Assembly (NCBI GenBank): GCA_945643635.1
Contig: CALZFC010000082.1
Span: 1,195,501-1,259,500, forward strand
Source: Allodiplogaster sudhausi
Taxonomy: Eukaryota > Nematoda > Chromadorea > Rhabditida > Diplogasteridae
DNA length: 64,000 nt
Direction of reading: 5' to 3'
Made by a program: the position numbers and the translations under genes. Within the stretch, counting starts at the first letter, position 1. Each line of letters opens with the position of its first letter. A model generated the notes under the pieces. That model searched no databases and was not told the DNA's origin. It saw only the letters and a program-made list of their open reading frames with translations. Shown one piece after another: positions 33,646 to 44,199 of the stretch.

Positions 33646-35386
33646 TTATAAGTGATCGGGCTTGAGGCCTTTTGGGATCGTTTGGGGGCCTTTTGGGACC
33701 GTGTTAGGAACTCTTAGGGTACCATTTTCTAATGGAGTGGTCTTGCAGACAGCCTTCGTGATGCTGATAGTCGGGAATTCAGCGAGCCGCCAGCCAGAGC
33801 CGTCGGCCGCACACACGAGAGTTTCGATTGGGCCGGGCAGCAAGCCGTTGTCACCTCCGTTCAGCTACAAAATAATACCTATTTATATGTGCTGCGCAAG
33901 CGAACACACTTAATGCATTCCACACTGTTTACCATTCCTGGTGCTTGGAAAAATTGTCAAATGTTTTTGACACCATTTTCCCAACCATTAAGAATTGCAA
34001 ACAGTGGTATATTCCAAATTCCAGAATAGTATTTTCGCCAATACTGGGAAAAAACTTTCGCATCTTAATTGAAATCTACATACATGTAAGTGTGCAAATG
34101 TATATTGACATGACAATTTTGTCACGCGACAAACACATATTCGTATAGGTTTTCTATAAAGAAAATTAGAAAAATAATGGAAATTTTTTAAATATTAAAA
34201 ACTAGGCAAGTACTGGCTCTGGCCAAGGTGAGGCCGGGCAGTCGCCCCCGGCACGGTGCGAATCGTGCTTGTCGCTTCCACCACCCCCCTTATCCCTAGT
34301 TATTTCTTCTTCTATTTCTACTACTCCTACTTCTACTATTCTGCACTTGAAATACCATATTACCCCATTTTGAAGATGTCACATTGAAATGTCTTATTTC
34401 ATGTTGATAAATAAATAAATAAGTAACCTCGATGGTAAAAAAATAACCTCAATGGTTAAAAAAATAACCTCGATCATCCCTGGTACGCCTGTGCAAGTGA
34501 GGGTGTACGTGCCGCAGCCGTCGGTGCCCGTGCCTATGACAGCGCTATCGAACGACTTATCGAATGCGCTGGTAGGTGCAAGATTCATCTGCGCCGCCGT
34601 GCACGTGGAGCAAAGGACTGAGTGTGTGAGATTTGTTCTCACTCCCATACTCTTCTCGAATCCCACCCCCATCAATTTACATTCCATAATTATAGCACCC
34701 GCTTCCTTTCCTTCACCTTTCACCATCCATTAACTCGGTAGTCTGTCCGTGCTCATTCATTCGTCATGGCAGACGCTAATATAAGGCATTTAAATGAATA
34801 GTCAAACTCAAGGAAGTTTCTCCATCCACCCTCTCTTCATAACTATAGGAAAATTGTGCCAAAACGGCGCTGCCGTCAGCGCACGTGTTAATGACCGCGT
34901 AATCGAACGCCCTCTTGGCCGAGCCCGGCAACGGGCGCACCTCCGCCACCGTGCACGTGGCTCATGGGGGCGTGAGCTTTAAAAAAACTCTCGTTTTGTC
35001 CCAATTTACAGTGAAACCGAAATTCGTCGCTCTGAAGCCTATTTTGTCAAAAACATTTCTAGCACACAACACTCTCTCCCTCTATATTAGAAACAAAGAA
35101 AGTGAGATGAATATTTTGTTTTAGTAATACAATTTCATGACATATATGTATGTGAAAAGTTATGAAATCCCTCTTTCACACGCTGGTCAAAATATTTCTA
35201 CATACTGGTAGGGTTCGGCGTAGTGGTAGGTTTAGGTGTCGGAGTAGTGGTAGTTATGGGGATCGGCGTATTGGTAGTTGTTGGGGTCGGCGTACTTGTC
35301 GGTCGGACGGCGCCACACGCATACGCAGCAGGCTGAAGCAAGGCAGCGATGCACATCGCAAACACGGCCATTCTAGGGTGCGACAT
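33646..35386 (-). CDS. C6-domain protein with lost stop or second domain
   Basis: Exon 1 (35386-35206) has MSHPRMAVFAMCIAALLQP, CGAVRPTSTPTP and a long Thr/Pro tail, ending phase 1 at GTATGT. Exon 2 (34617-34469) has LCSTCTAAQMNLAPTS to LTCTGVPGMIE. Exon 3 (33864-33646) has LNGGDNGLLPGPIETLVC, DGSGWRLAEF and KAVCKTTP, then runs past the usual stop for about 25 residues into the GGTCCC-type flank (182 residues in all). Alternatively a donor at GAAAATG/GTACCC (about 33726) ends in phase 1 and would splice to the exon 2 at 33444, giving a two-domain protein. A decayed exon 2 lies in intron 1. TATA-like GCATAAAAG is at 35410-35418. Confidence 0.6.
34855..34965 (-). pseudogene. Decayed C6 exon 2 within an intron
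   Basis: One frame reads TCTVAEVRPLPGSAKRAF, then DYAVINTCADGSAVLA, without the TCTG end or donor. It lies in intron 1 of the gene at 33646-35386. Confidence 0.55.
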
Positions 35387-35409
35387 CTCAAATCTCCGAT
35401 TGCTCCTCC

Positions 35410-35418
35410 CTTTTATGC
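35410..35418 (-). promoter_or_regulatory. TATA-like element of the C6 gene at 35386
   Basis: GCATAAAAG on the minus strand, 24 nt before the ATG, preceded by CTCATCCTAAA and further up CTTACAATTAG. Confidence 0.55.
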
Positions 35419-35589
35419 AGTTTAGGATGAGCAGCGTCGGAGTAATTTTTTTGGCTAATTGTAAGCGGAGCAACTCAATATGACCAAATGGAACACGATA
35501 GCAAAAGAGCTTGCCGCTTTTTTGCGGGAAATTTGCGAAGGTAAATGGGCAGGATTTTGCCCCACCCCATAACAACAGCATATCTACTT

Positions 35590-37000
35590 GATTTTGCCTT
35601 TCCTATTTAAAATCTCTTTGCTTCAGATCTTTGCTTCGGATCTTTGCAAAGACTCTGCCCTCGCCTTGCATATTTCAGGCACGCCCGGGTAAACGCCCGA
35701 AGGAGAAACGCCCACCAGGATTTTGTATCCACTTTGTGCCCGTTTTTTAAAAGGAATATGGAAGGCGATCAGGTTTTCCGAGAACCAAAAGCTAGAAAAC
35801 TATCCTACATCTCCTTTTCATTCTCTTTCTCTTATTTTAAATTCTCAATGCACTCCCTTTCCCTCTTTCTCTTTCTCTTTACTTTTGTCGTCTCTCTGAT
35901 TTTCTCATAATCAGTCTTTCTCTCTCTTTCATTTGGCATTCATTCTTTTCTTTATCTCTCTTCCTTCAGCTCCATGTTCACCGCGCTGCGAGCTGAATCC
36001 ATCAAATATACAGACATATATCTATGTGACATCTATGTGACATCAAATATCTATGTGACATAGGACAAGATTCGCACAGGTACAAAAGTGATTAGAACAG
36101 TGCAAGAGCGGAAAAAAAAGCTTTTGCGTATTCCTTATTTGCCTAGCACTTGGTATGGTACTCAATGATAAATCAATGCAGGAATATCTTCTTTCTGCAG
36201 TATGCACAAGATATATCAAATGCCTGTTTTGAGAAGGTCATGCGCGACAATTTTATCTCTCGCATGGTGACGAGTTGAGCAACTAACAGCGACGGAGTCC
36301 TTTTTCTTTTCCTAATTATAATCTGAGCAGCTCCATATGCCCAAATGGAACACGGTAGAAACAACCGTAGAGATGGCCGCTTCTACGGGTAATTGGAGTG
36401 TGTAAATGGCAAGGATTTTGTGTTCACTTTATGCCTTTTTTTAAGAGAATTTATCAAGCGAACAGATTTACGACAACCATACGCGGGAACATTATCTACA
36501 TCTCCTTTGCATTCTCTGTCTCTGATTTTTAAATTATCCATGCACTACTTTTCCCCCACTTTCTCTTTCTTCTTTCTTCTGTCGTCGCTCTCACTCTCTC
36601 AGAATCAGTCTCTCTCTCTCTCTATCTCTCTCTTCATCTCTCTATTTAATTCGGCTCATCTCGCTCTCTCTCCCCATCGCTCTCCCTTTCTTTTCGTTTC
36701 ACAATTCTCTTGCCACCGCGATCGTCAATGCAATCTTTCGGGTCTTCAATCCTTCTCCTTGTCGTTTCACGTATTGTTAGTTACTTTTTTTATCCTCATC
36801 CCAGGACACTTGCGCGGGTTATTGAATCAACCGGGCTTATTAATCCATTTTTACCACATGTTAGTTAGCGCCATTGCGAGAGCAGGAAGCTATTTATGTT
36901 TCTGCAGGGGTACTTTGTACTGAGTTTTCTGGGTTTACAAAATATAGTCTTTCTCTAACTTCTTGCTCCTTCGACCCTCACCGCGCGTCGAGCTGAATCC
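35590..37000 (-). repeat. Two CT-rich upstream modules
   Basis: One degenerate copy (about 35690-35960) and one fuller copy (36340-37000), which has the CTTTTTTTAAGAGAATTTATC core and CT tracts at 36610-36640. The inner flank carries a short direct repeat of CATCTATGTGACATC (36019-36062). Confidence 0.55.
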
Positions 37001-37523
37001 ATCAAATATACAGACAGACACCTTGAAACGTCACGATTTCGTTTTGTTCAGAAGCTACTAAATAGACGGCATTTATGTACATAAATTCGCGTAATTGTGA
37101 AACGATCCATTCTGATCCGGCCGGAAAGCAAGCGTATTCGACTGTTTTTACGATGTCAACGATTTGTTTTGCCTCAAGCTTCATTTTTTTTTGAAAGACA
37201 AATCAGAATGAACATTCAGTCACTGAGATGTTCCACACCAAAAAAAAAAATATGCTTTGTGGTAATATATGAAGCATTCGGAGGCTCTCTCAATCCGTAT
37301 ACAAAATCAGTGAAAGCAACAACAACAACAACAACAAAAACTGTAGATGACTAGTTAACTTCAACTTTCTAACTATACGCTAGCCTTTTAAAATCTAATG
37401 TGCATACATATTTATGTACGATGGCTACTTTTAGGTAATGGATTAGGACCCATTTCGGTAGCCTTCTGGAATCCATAAGGACTCTTCAGGGACCCTAACG
37501 GGAGCAATGTTGACCCCATTCCC

Positions 37524-40500
37524 TTAAGGAAGGAAAGAGCAGGTGGCCTTGGTGATGTTGATGGTTAGATCCCTTGCGTCCAGCCATCCAGTGCCGTCGG
37601 CCGCGCACACGAGCATTGCGGTCTCTCCGGCCCCACCCACCGCGCCGTCGTTGAACTATTCATGATATTCAAATATGAATTAAAGTGGAAAATAAAACTA
37701 CTTTGTCATATTCGAGAGTCTGTGTTTGAAGGGAAACGAGTAAAATGAAAGAAATCTTTGAAAACTTAAAAAAAAACTACTCATCTCGGCTAACCTCGAT
37801 TATGGCTCCGTTGCCGGTGCACGTGAGAGTGAAGGTGGTGCAGCCGCCAGCGTACATGCCGATCATGGTGTTAGTGAACGGCATCTGGCCCGCACCGGGC
37901 GTCCGATTTAACATCATCTCGTTGCACATCCCGCAGCGAGCTTAGCGGGAGATGTAAAGAAAAATAATTTTGCTCCAATTTAAGAGAATCATCGAAATCA
38001 AGAAGCATATTTTGTCGAGAATTTTTGCAGTCTCGTTTTTCTTGCATAACACAAGATCTCTCGTTCAATATTCAAGCAAAGTGAGCGAGATCAACATTTC
38101 GTTTTCAATTCCTTTAAAGTTCTCATGAGTATATATAGTATGTATCTAGGATGGAACGGAAGAGTGATAATCTTAAACGACTGCAAACGTTCTTCTGTCA
38201 AGGGTGCCCCTTTCCCAGCCCTTCTTTCTTATTCTTCTTTCATTATTGTATAGTGTTGTCCCGGCACACTTGGTGCACTTCTTTGTTTCTTGTTTAGTGT
38301 TCATTTCTGTTTGTGTAGATTATGTTGCGCGGTGTATTTTATTGTCATTCTTAGCGTTTTGGCTGGCTTAGCGGGTAGTTAGTAGTCGTCCCCGGGTCGA
38401 GTTTGAGAGGCGGTCGGTCGGGTAGCTCATCGAGGAGCGGGTTGCGGATGGCTCAGCGAGGAGCATAGCGTAGAGGGGCCAGCCACGTGTGTCAAGGACA
38501 GTTTAAGGTGCTGATTTGATTGTGTTGATTGTTGTTTTTGTTTTTTCTTATTTCCTTTGGCCTTTCTTTCTTTTAAACCTTTGCTTTTATAAACTTTGCT
38601 CTTTGTTGCCCTTGTGTAGGACGTTGCAGGATGGGCGTGAGTGAAGTGAGCAAAGGCTTGGGTGGTTAATTGAGAGCCTTTTGGCCTCTGAAGCTCGAGG
38701 TCATCCTTGTGATATCCGACTAGATACAATTACTTGTATTACATGGGGGCCGAACCACTGAACTGATAAGGACCTCGAGCAGAAGCGGTTCGTGACTGTT
38801 GAGTAGTGGCATAAAAGGAGTGTCACACCAACTTTCACTGGTTTTGAGCAACCGGGGAGACTCGGTATTGCTGAATCGCTGTGAGTGGCAAAAAAGTTGT
38901 GTCACCACGAGAAGAACCACCCAAGGAAGGCCAAGGAGATTGGAAGAGGAGAGGAGGAGAAGCGAATTGTGAATAGCACATGAGAAGTGCTGCCCGAATT
39001 TTAATTCGTGGCTTGTGACCAGCATAAAAGGAGTGCTGGCACTGAAGTTGTGAAGAGCACTGGGGAAGTGCTGGCCAAATTTTCATTTGTGGCCTGTGAC
39101 CAGCATAAAAGGAGTGCTGGCACTGATATTGCGATAAGCATAGGAGAAGTGCTACCCAATTTTTCAGTTGCGGATTGAGAGTAGACCGGGCTCTACGAAG
39201 AATTAAAGGGGAAGTGAGCGAGGGCAAAGAAGTACCGTAACCATAATAGCCGACTATCATTATTTCGAAGTGTGATTAAAGGAGGGTGTCGAGCATACTG
39301 ATTTGAAGGAATTTAGTACCATTTCAAGCACCGAGAAGATTTTTTTTAGTGAGTGATAGAAATTGACGGAAATCATGTCGAAGGCGTATCGAATGAATGT
39401 GCTGGCATCGCAGGCATTGCCAGAAGTAGAATATTTCAGTCGCGCGAAGGGAGCCAGGGAGTTCGAGGAGTTCATGGAGCAGTTGGAGATGAAGTACCTG
39501 GACATCATGTCAGCGGAGAAGATGGTCGTCATTTTGAAGTCGCATTTGGTTGGAGATGCTAAGCGGATTTTCGAGTCAGTCACGCACGGGAAGAATTTGT
39601 CATACTCCACCATTGTGAGACAGATGCGCCAGAGGTACAAGGGAGACGTGACGCTGAACGAGTACGAAGCAACAATGAAATGGGAGAATTTTGAGATGGC
39701 GGTTGGCGAAGATATCACCAGGTTCACGCTGGAACTGGAAGAACTGGCAATCACAGCGTACCCGGATTTGCCGGACTATTGCATCTCATCGTTGATGGCG
39801 AAGAAGTTGATATCGCAGTTGTCTCATTGGCGCGGTTATGAAGAATTGATTAAAGTGATGGAAAATGAAGAGAAGAAGAGAAAGTACGAGGAAGTGAAAG
39901 ATGCAGCAATTATAATGGAAATGCTAGAGAAGCGAGGAAGGAAGCTTGGAGTGCTGGAAAAACACGATCACGGACATGGTTACCGAGGAGTTCAGAGGCG
40001 ACAGCGCCGGGAACTGGAATTTGAGCGAGAAGACACTGAACAGGGAACGAGCAACAGAGGAGGATATAAGAGTCCTCAACATCAGAATTCGAGTTCTAGT
40101 TTTGAGAGAGTCGAGGTGGAGGAAGAAATTGAGAACTAGAAAGAAATTGAAAGTGACATCCAGAGAAGAAGTTTCCTGGTCAGACGGGCAGATAAGTCTC
40201 TGAACTCAAAGAGTAGCAATTGGAATGAGAATGCCCTTGCGTGGTGTAACGGAAACGAGGAAGCGAAGAGCAATGAGGACAACTTTTGGGCTCCTTTGAC
40301 TGAAGTGGAAGTGAAATTGAATGGAGCGAGAGTGCGAGCGATTGTGGACACGGGATCGGAAGTCAGCATTGTCCCCGTGAATTTGATGAGCAGGATTAAG
40401 ATGTACAGCCAAATTGAGAAGGTTGAAGTTAAGGAAGAAGTTATTGAAGCAGCAGGAAGCAGACTGAGCATTGCTGAGAAAGCAAACGTGCAAATGGAGA

Positions 40501-42067
40501 TTGCTGGAATTGTGAAGAAAGTGGGAATCTTTGCAATGGCAGATAGCAACGAGATCTTGTTGGGCCAGAATGTGATTGCGTTGTGGGGCCTAGAATGCCT
40601 TCTGAATTTGCACGATGACAAAGGTGATAAGATTCAGCAAATGATGAGTGAAATTGAGAAGGAGAGAGTGGAGTGGAAGGAGAGAGAAGAACTCCTGGTA
40701 GAGCAACTCCAGAACATGAAACTGAGATTAGAAGATGCTGAGAGCAAGTACAAGAGCACTGAAAAGAAGAATCAGTGTTCCCAAGCAGATGTCATTGACG
40801 ACTTGGATCAGAAGCTGTTTAGTGCGAGCCTTCTCAGTGAAGAAGAAGCGGCTAAGGTCGAAATGAAGTTCAAGGACTTGGAGAGAAGATTCGAGAAGAT
40901 GAAGAATCCTTCCGAGTGTGAAGTCAAGGTGCAGAATGTGAAGAGCCCGAGGTGGTGGAAGTGCCATGAGTGCGGTGGAATTGGACATGGCAGGTTGATT
41001 TGCCCCACCAGAAAGAAGAGATTATTGCGAGAGATGAAGAGTGAGAATTGGAGAGAATTAACTCCCAAGAATGAGACTCAGAGCAGTCAGAAGTCCGCAG
41101 AACCAAATTGATATGAATGGGAGAGATCGCACGAAGAGCGGAGGAAGAACTTGCAGCAGAGGAGAGAGGCACGAGTGGCGCAGAAGGCTCACTCCTCAAT
41201 TGGTGTTGATTTTGTGCCCAGAATGGTCTTTTATAACAGCAAGTATCTGGTCTCTAATGGTAAATTTGGGGGCAAGAATGCCGTTGCGATGAAGGAACAC
41301 GAGCGAATCGATGTCCCACGACCAAGCAGTTAAGCGCCGAGGACGTCGCTTCGTCGAAGGGGGGATGTCAAGGGTGCCCCTTTCCCAGCCCTTCTTTCTT
41401 ATTCTTCTTTCATTATTGTATAGTGTTGTCCCGGCACACTTGGTGCACTTCTTTGTTTCTTGTTTAGTGTTCATTTCTGTTTGTGTAGATTATGTTGCGC
41501 GGTGTATTTTATTGTCATTCTTAGCGTTTTGGCTGGCTTAGCGGGTAGTTAGTAGTCGTCCCCGGGTCGAGTTTGAGAGGCGGTCGGTCGGGTAGCTCAT
41601 CGAGGAGCGGGTTGCGGATGGCTCAGCGAGGAGCATAGCGTAGAGGGGCCAGCCACGTGTGTCAAGGACAGTTTAAGGTGCTGATTTGATTGTGTTGATT
41701 GTTGTTTTTGTTTCTTCTTATTTCCTTTGGTCTTTCTTTCTTTTAAACCTTTGCTTTTATAAACTTTGCTCTTTGTTGCCCTTGTGTAGGACGTTGCAGG
41801 AGGGGCGTGAGTGAAGTGAGCAAAGGCTTGGGTGGTTAATTGAGAGCCTTTTGGCCTCTGAAGCTCGAGGTCATCCTTGTGATATCCGACTAGATACAAT
41901 TACTTGTATTACACTTCTCACTCTCTCTCATGTCCATATTTACACATAGTAGTAGTCGTCATAGGGTTGGCCGTAGTGGTCGTTCGAACGGCGCCACACG
42001 CGAATGCAGACGGCAGAAGCGAGGCAGCGATGCACATCGCAAACACGGCCATTCTAGGGTGCGGCAT
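37524..42067 (-). CDS. C6-domain secreted protein with an LTR element in intron 1
   Basis: Exon 1 (42067-41944) encodes MAVFAMCIAASLLPSAFA, CGAVRTTTTANP. Exon 2 (37940-37795) encodes RCGMCNEMMLNRTPG to TCTGNGAIIE. Exon 3 (37655-37524) encodes FNDGAVGGAGETAMLVC, DGTGWLDARD and KATCSFLP. The protein would be 133 residues with all cysteines and splice sites intact. Intron 1 is 4003 bp; removing the 3718-bp element and one 4-bp target copy leaves 281 bp, against 282 bp in the partner at 2403-3343. The element lies in intron 1 with its LTR promoter reading against the gene, so transcription may be blocked even though the coding sequence is not. Confidence 0.7.
38196..38743 (+). repeat. 5' LTR
   Basis: 548 bp with TG...CA ends. 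It differs from the 3' LTR at three positions I could see (a T/C in the GTTTTT stretch, GGCC/GGTC, and GATGG/GAGGG). Confidence 0.9.
38969..39180 (+). repeat. 81-bp tandem repeat in the retroelement leader
   Basis: Units start GTGAATAGCAC (38969), GTGAAGAGCAC (39050) and GCGATAAGCAT (39131, partial). Each carries GAAGTGCTG, and the full units carry CAGCATAAAAGGAGTG. Weaker copies lie just upstream. Confidence 0.8.
39375..41111 (+). CDS. Gag-protease polyprotein with one in-frame TAG
   Basis: From ATG 39375 (MSKAYRMNVLASQ) a 254-codon gag-like part runs to TAG at 40137-40139. It includes the retrotransposon-gag-type sequence EFMEQLEMKYLDIMSAEKMV and a basic tail. The same frame then stays open to the stop at 41109. 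After the TAG come a retropepsin-like protease with VDTGSEVSIVP (active site near 40352) and ILLGQNVIALWG, a charged coiled-coil-like region, and a CCHC knuckle CHECGGIGHGRLIC (near 40963) placed after the protease rather than before it. The single TAG suggests read-through making Gag-Pro, though a point mutation is possible. No polymerase follows. Confidence 0.75.
41366..41913 (+). repeat. 3' LTR
   Basis: 548 bp, the same length as the 5' LTR and nearly identical, followed by the CTTC target duplication. Confidence 0.9.
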
Positions 42068-42239
42068 GACAAACTGAATTCTCATTTATTCACTGTAGGA
42101 TGCGATCACAATGGTGTAAACTCTTTACTAATTGTAAGAGGAGATGTTTATAAGGAAGCATATGCTATCTACTTGGAGGAAAGTAATAAAAATGTTGATA
42201 TAATTTATTTTGATTATATCGTACTCTTAATTAATCTAC

Positions 42240-42647
42240 GGCTAAAAAGTAACGGTTCGGTCGCAAGGAGGAAGGTTCAATATGCACAAATGAAACGATA
42301 GAAACAGTTTGCCAGTTTCCTTACGAGAGAGTGGATAGAAGACTGCCTGGAAGTTCACTATGCCTTTGCCCTTTTAAAAGGATTTTATCAAGCGAACAGT
42401 CTAGTGCACCATACGCTGGAACACTCTCAACATTTTTCGCTCTCGTCTTTTTTTAAAGTCACCGGATAACCCGTAGCAAGTATCCCGGGATAAGGAAAAG
42501 AAACATGGAAAAAGGGAAACGACAAGGCTTAAGAGGGAGCACCCGATTGAGGATTTGGAAAAAAACGCACGTGGAGACAATAGAAAGTGTAAATAAGAGC
42601 ATACGAGAGCGATTGGATGAGAGAGAGGGAGAGAGCAGAGAAAAAGT

Positions 42648-42689
<42 letters not shown>

Positions 42690-42960
42690 TCAAGTTAGCA
42701 AGACGCCAGACGATTGGAGAAAGAGAAAGTGTGAAAGAGATCGAGATAGAGCGAGAAAGGAAAAAGAATAAGAGGAAGACGGTGAAAAAGATGTAGTGAG
42801 TGTTCCAGCGTATGGCTATCTAAAGATTGTTCGCCTGTTTAAACCCTTTAAATGGGTAAAGGCATAGTGCATGAACATCCAGGCCGTCTTCAGTCCACTT
42901 TCTCGTAAGGAAACGGGCACACTGTGCTTGTTCCTATCGTTCCATTTGTTCGTATGGAAC
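42240..42960. repeat. Palindromic CT/GA module between divergent C6 genes
   Basis: Reverse partner of 1500-2235. Inverted arms of roughly 190 bp flank a GA tract (42655-42685). The genes starting at 42067 (minus) and 43170 (plus) diverge from it. Confidence 0.75.
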
Positions 42961-43140
42961 CTTTCTCCTTTGCTACACAACTGAACATTTTAGCTTTAAT
43001 AAATGTATAGTAAGATACGTGTAATCAACATTAATGGTATCTTATTTTTTCATTACATTCCTCCAAGCAGATCCCGCGCAGTTTATTCGTCATTCTAAAC
43101 TACTTATTTTCCAATTAGTAAAGAGGTCGAATCCTACGTT

Positions 43141-43149
43141 GTATAAATG
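43141..43149 (+). promoter_or_regulatory. TATA-like element of the C6 gene at 43170
   Basis: GTATAAATG 21 nt before the ATG, preceded by AATCCTACGTT and, further up, CCAATTAGTAAAG. The decayed partner at 1325 reads GTGTGAATGA here, so its promoter is also damaged. Confidence 0.55.
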
Positions 43150-43169
43150 AGATTTCAGCTTCGTCTGCC

Positions 43170-44075
43170 ATGTCGCACCCTAGAATGGCCGTGTTTTCGA
43201 TGTGCATCGCTGCCTTGCTTCAGCCGGCTGCGTATGCGTGTGGCGCCGTCCGCCCGACCACAACGCTAAATCCTATCAGTATGTCAAATATATCATAAAG
43301 AGAGACAGCGAGTGTTTGTAGTTGTTTAAAACTTTCACTTTGTTCATTCTTATCTACAACATACATGCATATATATGTAGCTGAAAACGTTGAAGGCATT
43401 GAAAAAGTATTGTTCATCTTGCTAGAATGACGAGACTGCAAAATCTCGACAAAATAGGCTTCATGATGGTCACATTTTAGTTGCTCCTAGTATGAACATT
43501 TTGACAAAGCAAATGTCTCTAACTACATCTCACGCGCTTAGACGCCTGCTCCACGTGCACCCCGGCGATGGTGAATCTAATGCCCGGTACCACCAATGGC
43601 GAGATGAATTTCACTAGCGCCCTGATGGGCACGGACGCCAACGGCTGCGACACCTTCAACCTCACGTGCACCGGCACGGGTGCGGCGACCATCGAGGTTT
43701 GCTGAGATCAGATATTTTTTGCTGTCAAATCTTTTCCAAGATTTCTTTCATTTTTCTAATTTCCTTAAGAGCACAGACTCATTTATTGTTTGATCAAATT
43801 TTTCAAAACTGATATGAACTGCACGACAGTTTTTGTGTCACTTCATTTGAATGCTCATTCCCATAGGTCTTTCGGATAGTGTTTTTTTTTCACTTTTATT
43901 CATAATTGAATATCATCATGAATAGTTCAACGGTGGTATGGCTGGGATGGCTGGGGGTACGCTCGGCGAGAATACTGTCAACGTAGCACTCGTGTGCGCG
44001 GCCGACGGCACTGGCTGGCGGCTCAGCATGGACCCCTCCATCAACATCACCAGGGCCGTCTGCTCGTCCCGTTAA
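43170..44075 (+). CDS. C6-domain secreted protein, short linker
   Basis: The gene encodes 137 residues. Exon 1 (43170-43278) has MSHPRMAVFSMCIAALLQP, AAYACGAVRPTTTLNP, ending phase 1 at GTATGT. Exon 2 (43542-43696) has NACSTCTPAMVNLMPG to LTCTGTGAATIE with a GTTTGC donor. Exon 3 (43926-44075) has FNGGMAGMAGGTLGE, LVCAADGTGWRL and RAVCSSR. All six C6 cysteines are present, whereas the partner at 245-1325 is frameshifted and lacks the last Cys. The Thr linker is only a few residues. The 3' flank has the GGTCCC-type element. Confidence 0.8.
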
Positions 44076-44199
44076 GAGTACGGGGTCTCTAATGGTCACC
44101 GCAGGGTCCCTGAAGAGTCCCCCTAATGGTCCCAACAGGATCTCAAAATGATCCCAACTCCATCACTTTCAATTACATAGCTTACGTATGTTAGCCCTA

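Larger units (their letters stand above)
38196..41913 (+). mobile_element. Young non-autonomous LTR retrotransposon (gag-protease only)
   Basis: Two 548-bp LTRs start TGTCAAGG and end TTACA, with a 4-bp target duplication CTTC (38192-38195, 41914-41917). A purine run (GAAGGGGGGA) directly precedes the 3' LTR, and the 5' LTR is followed by TGGGGGCCGAAC, a possible primer site. The interior has a leader with 81-bp repeats and one gag-protease frame. There is no reverse transcriptase, RNase H or integrase, and only about 250 bp lie between the frame and the 3' LTR. It must depend on another element for replication. By eye the LTRs differ at three positions. Confidence 0.9.

Noticed and set aside
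38427..38729. 100-codon frame on the minus strand, repeated at 41597-41899
   Set aside because: It is the reverse strand of the two LTRs.
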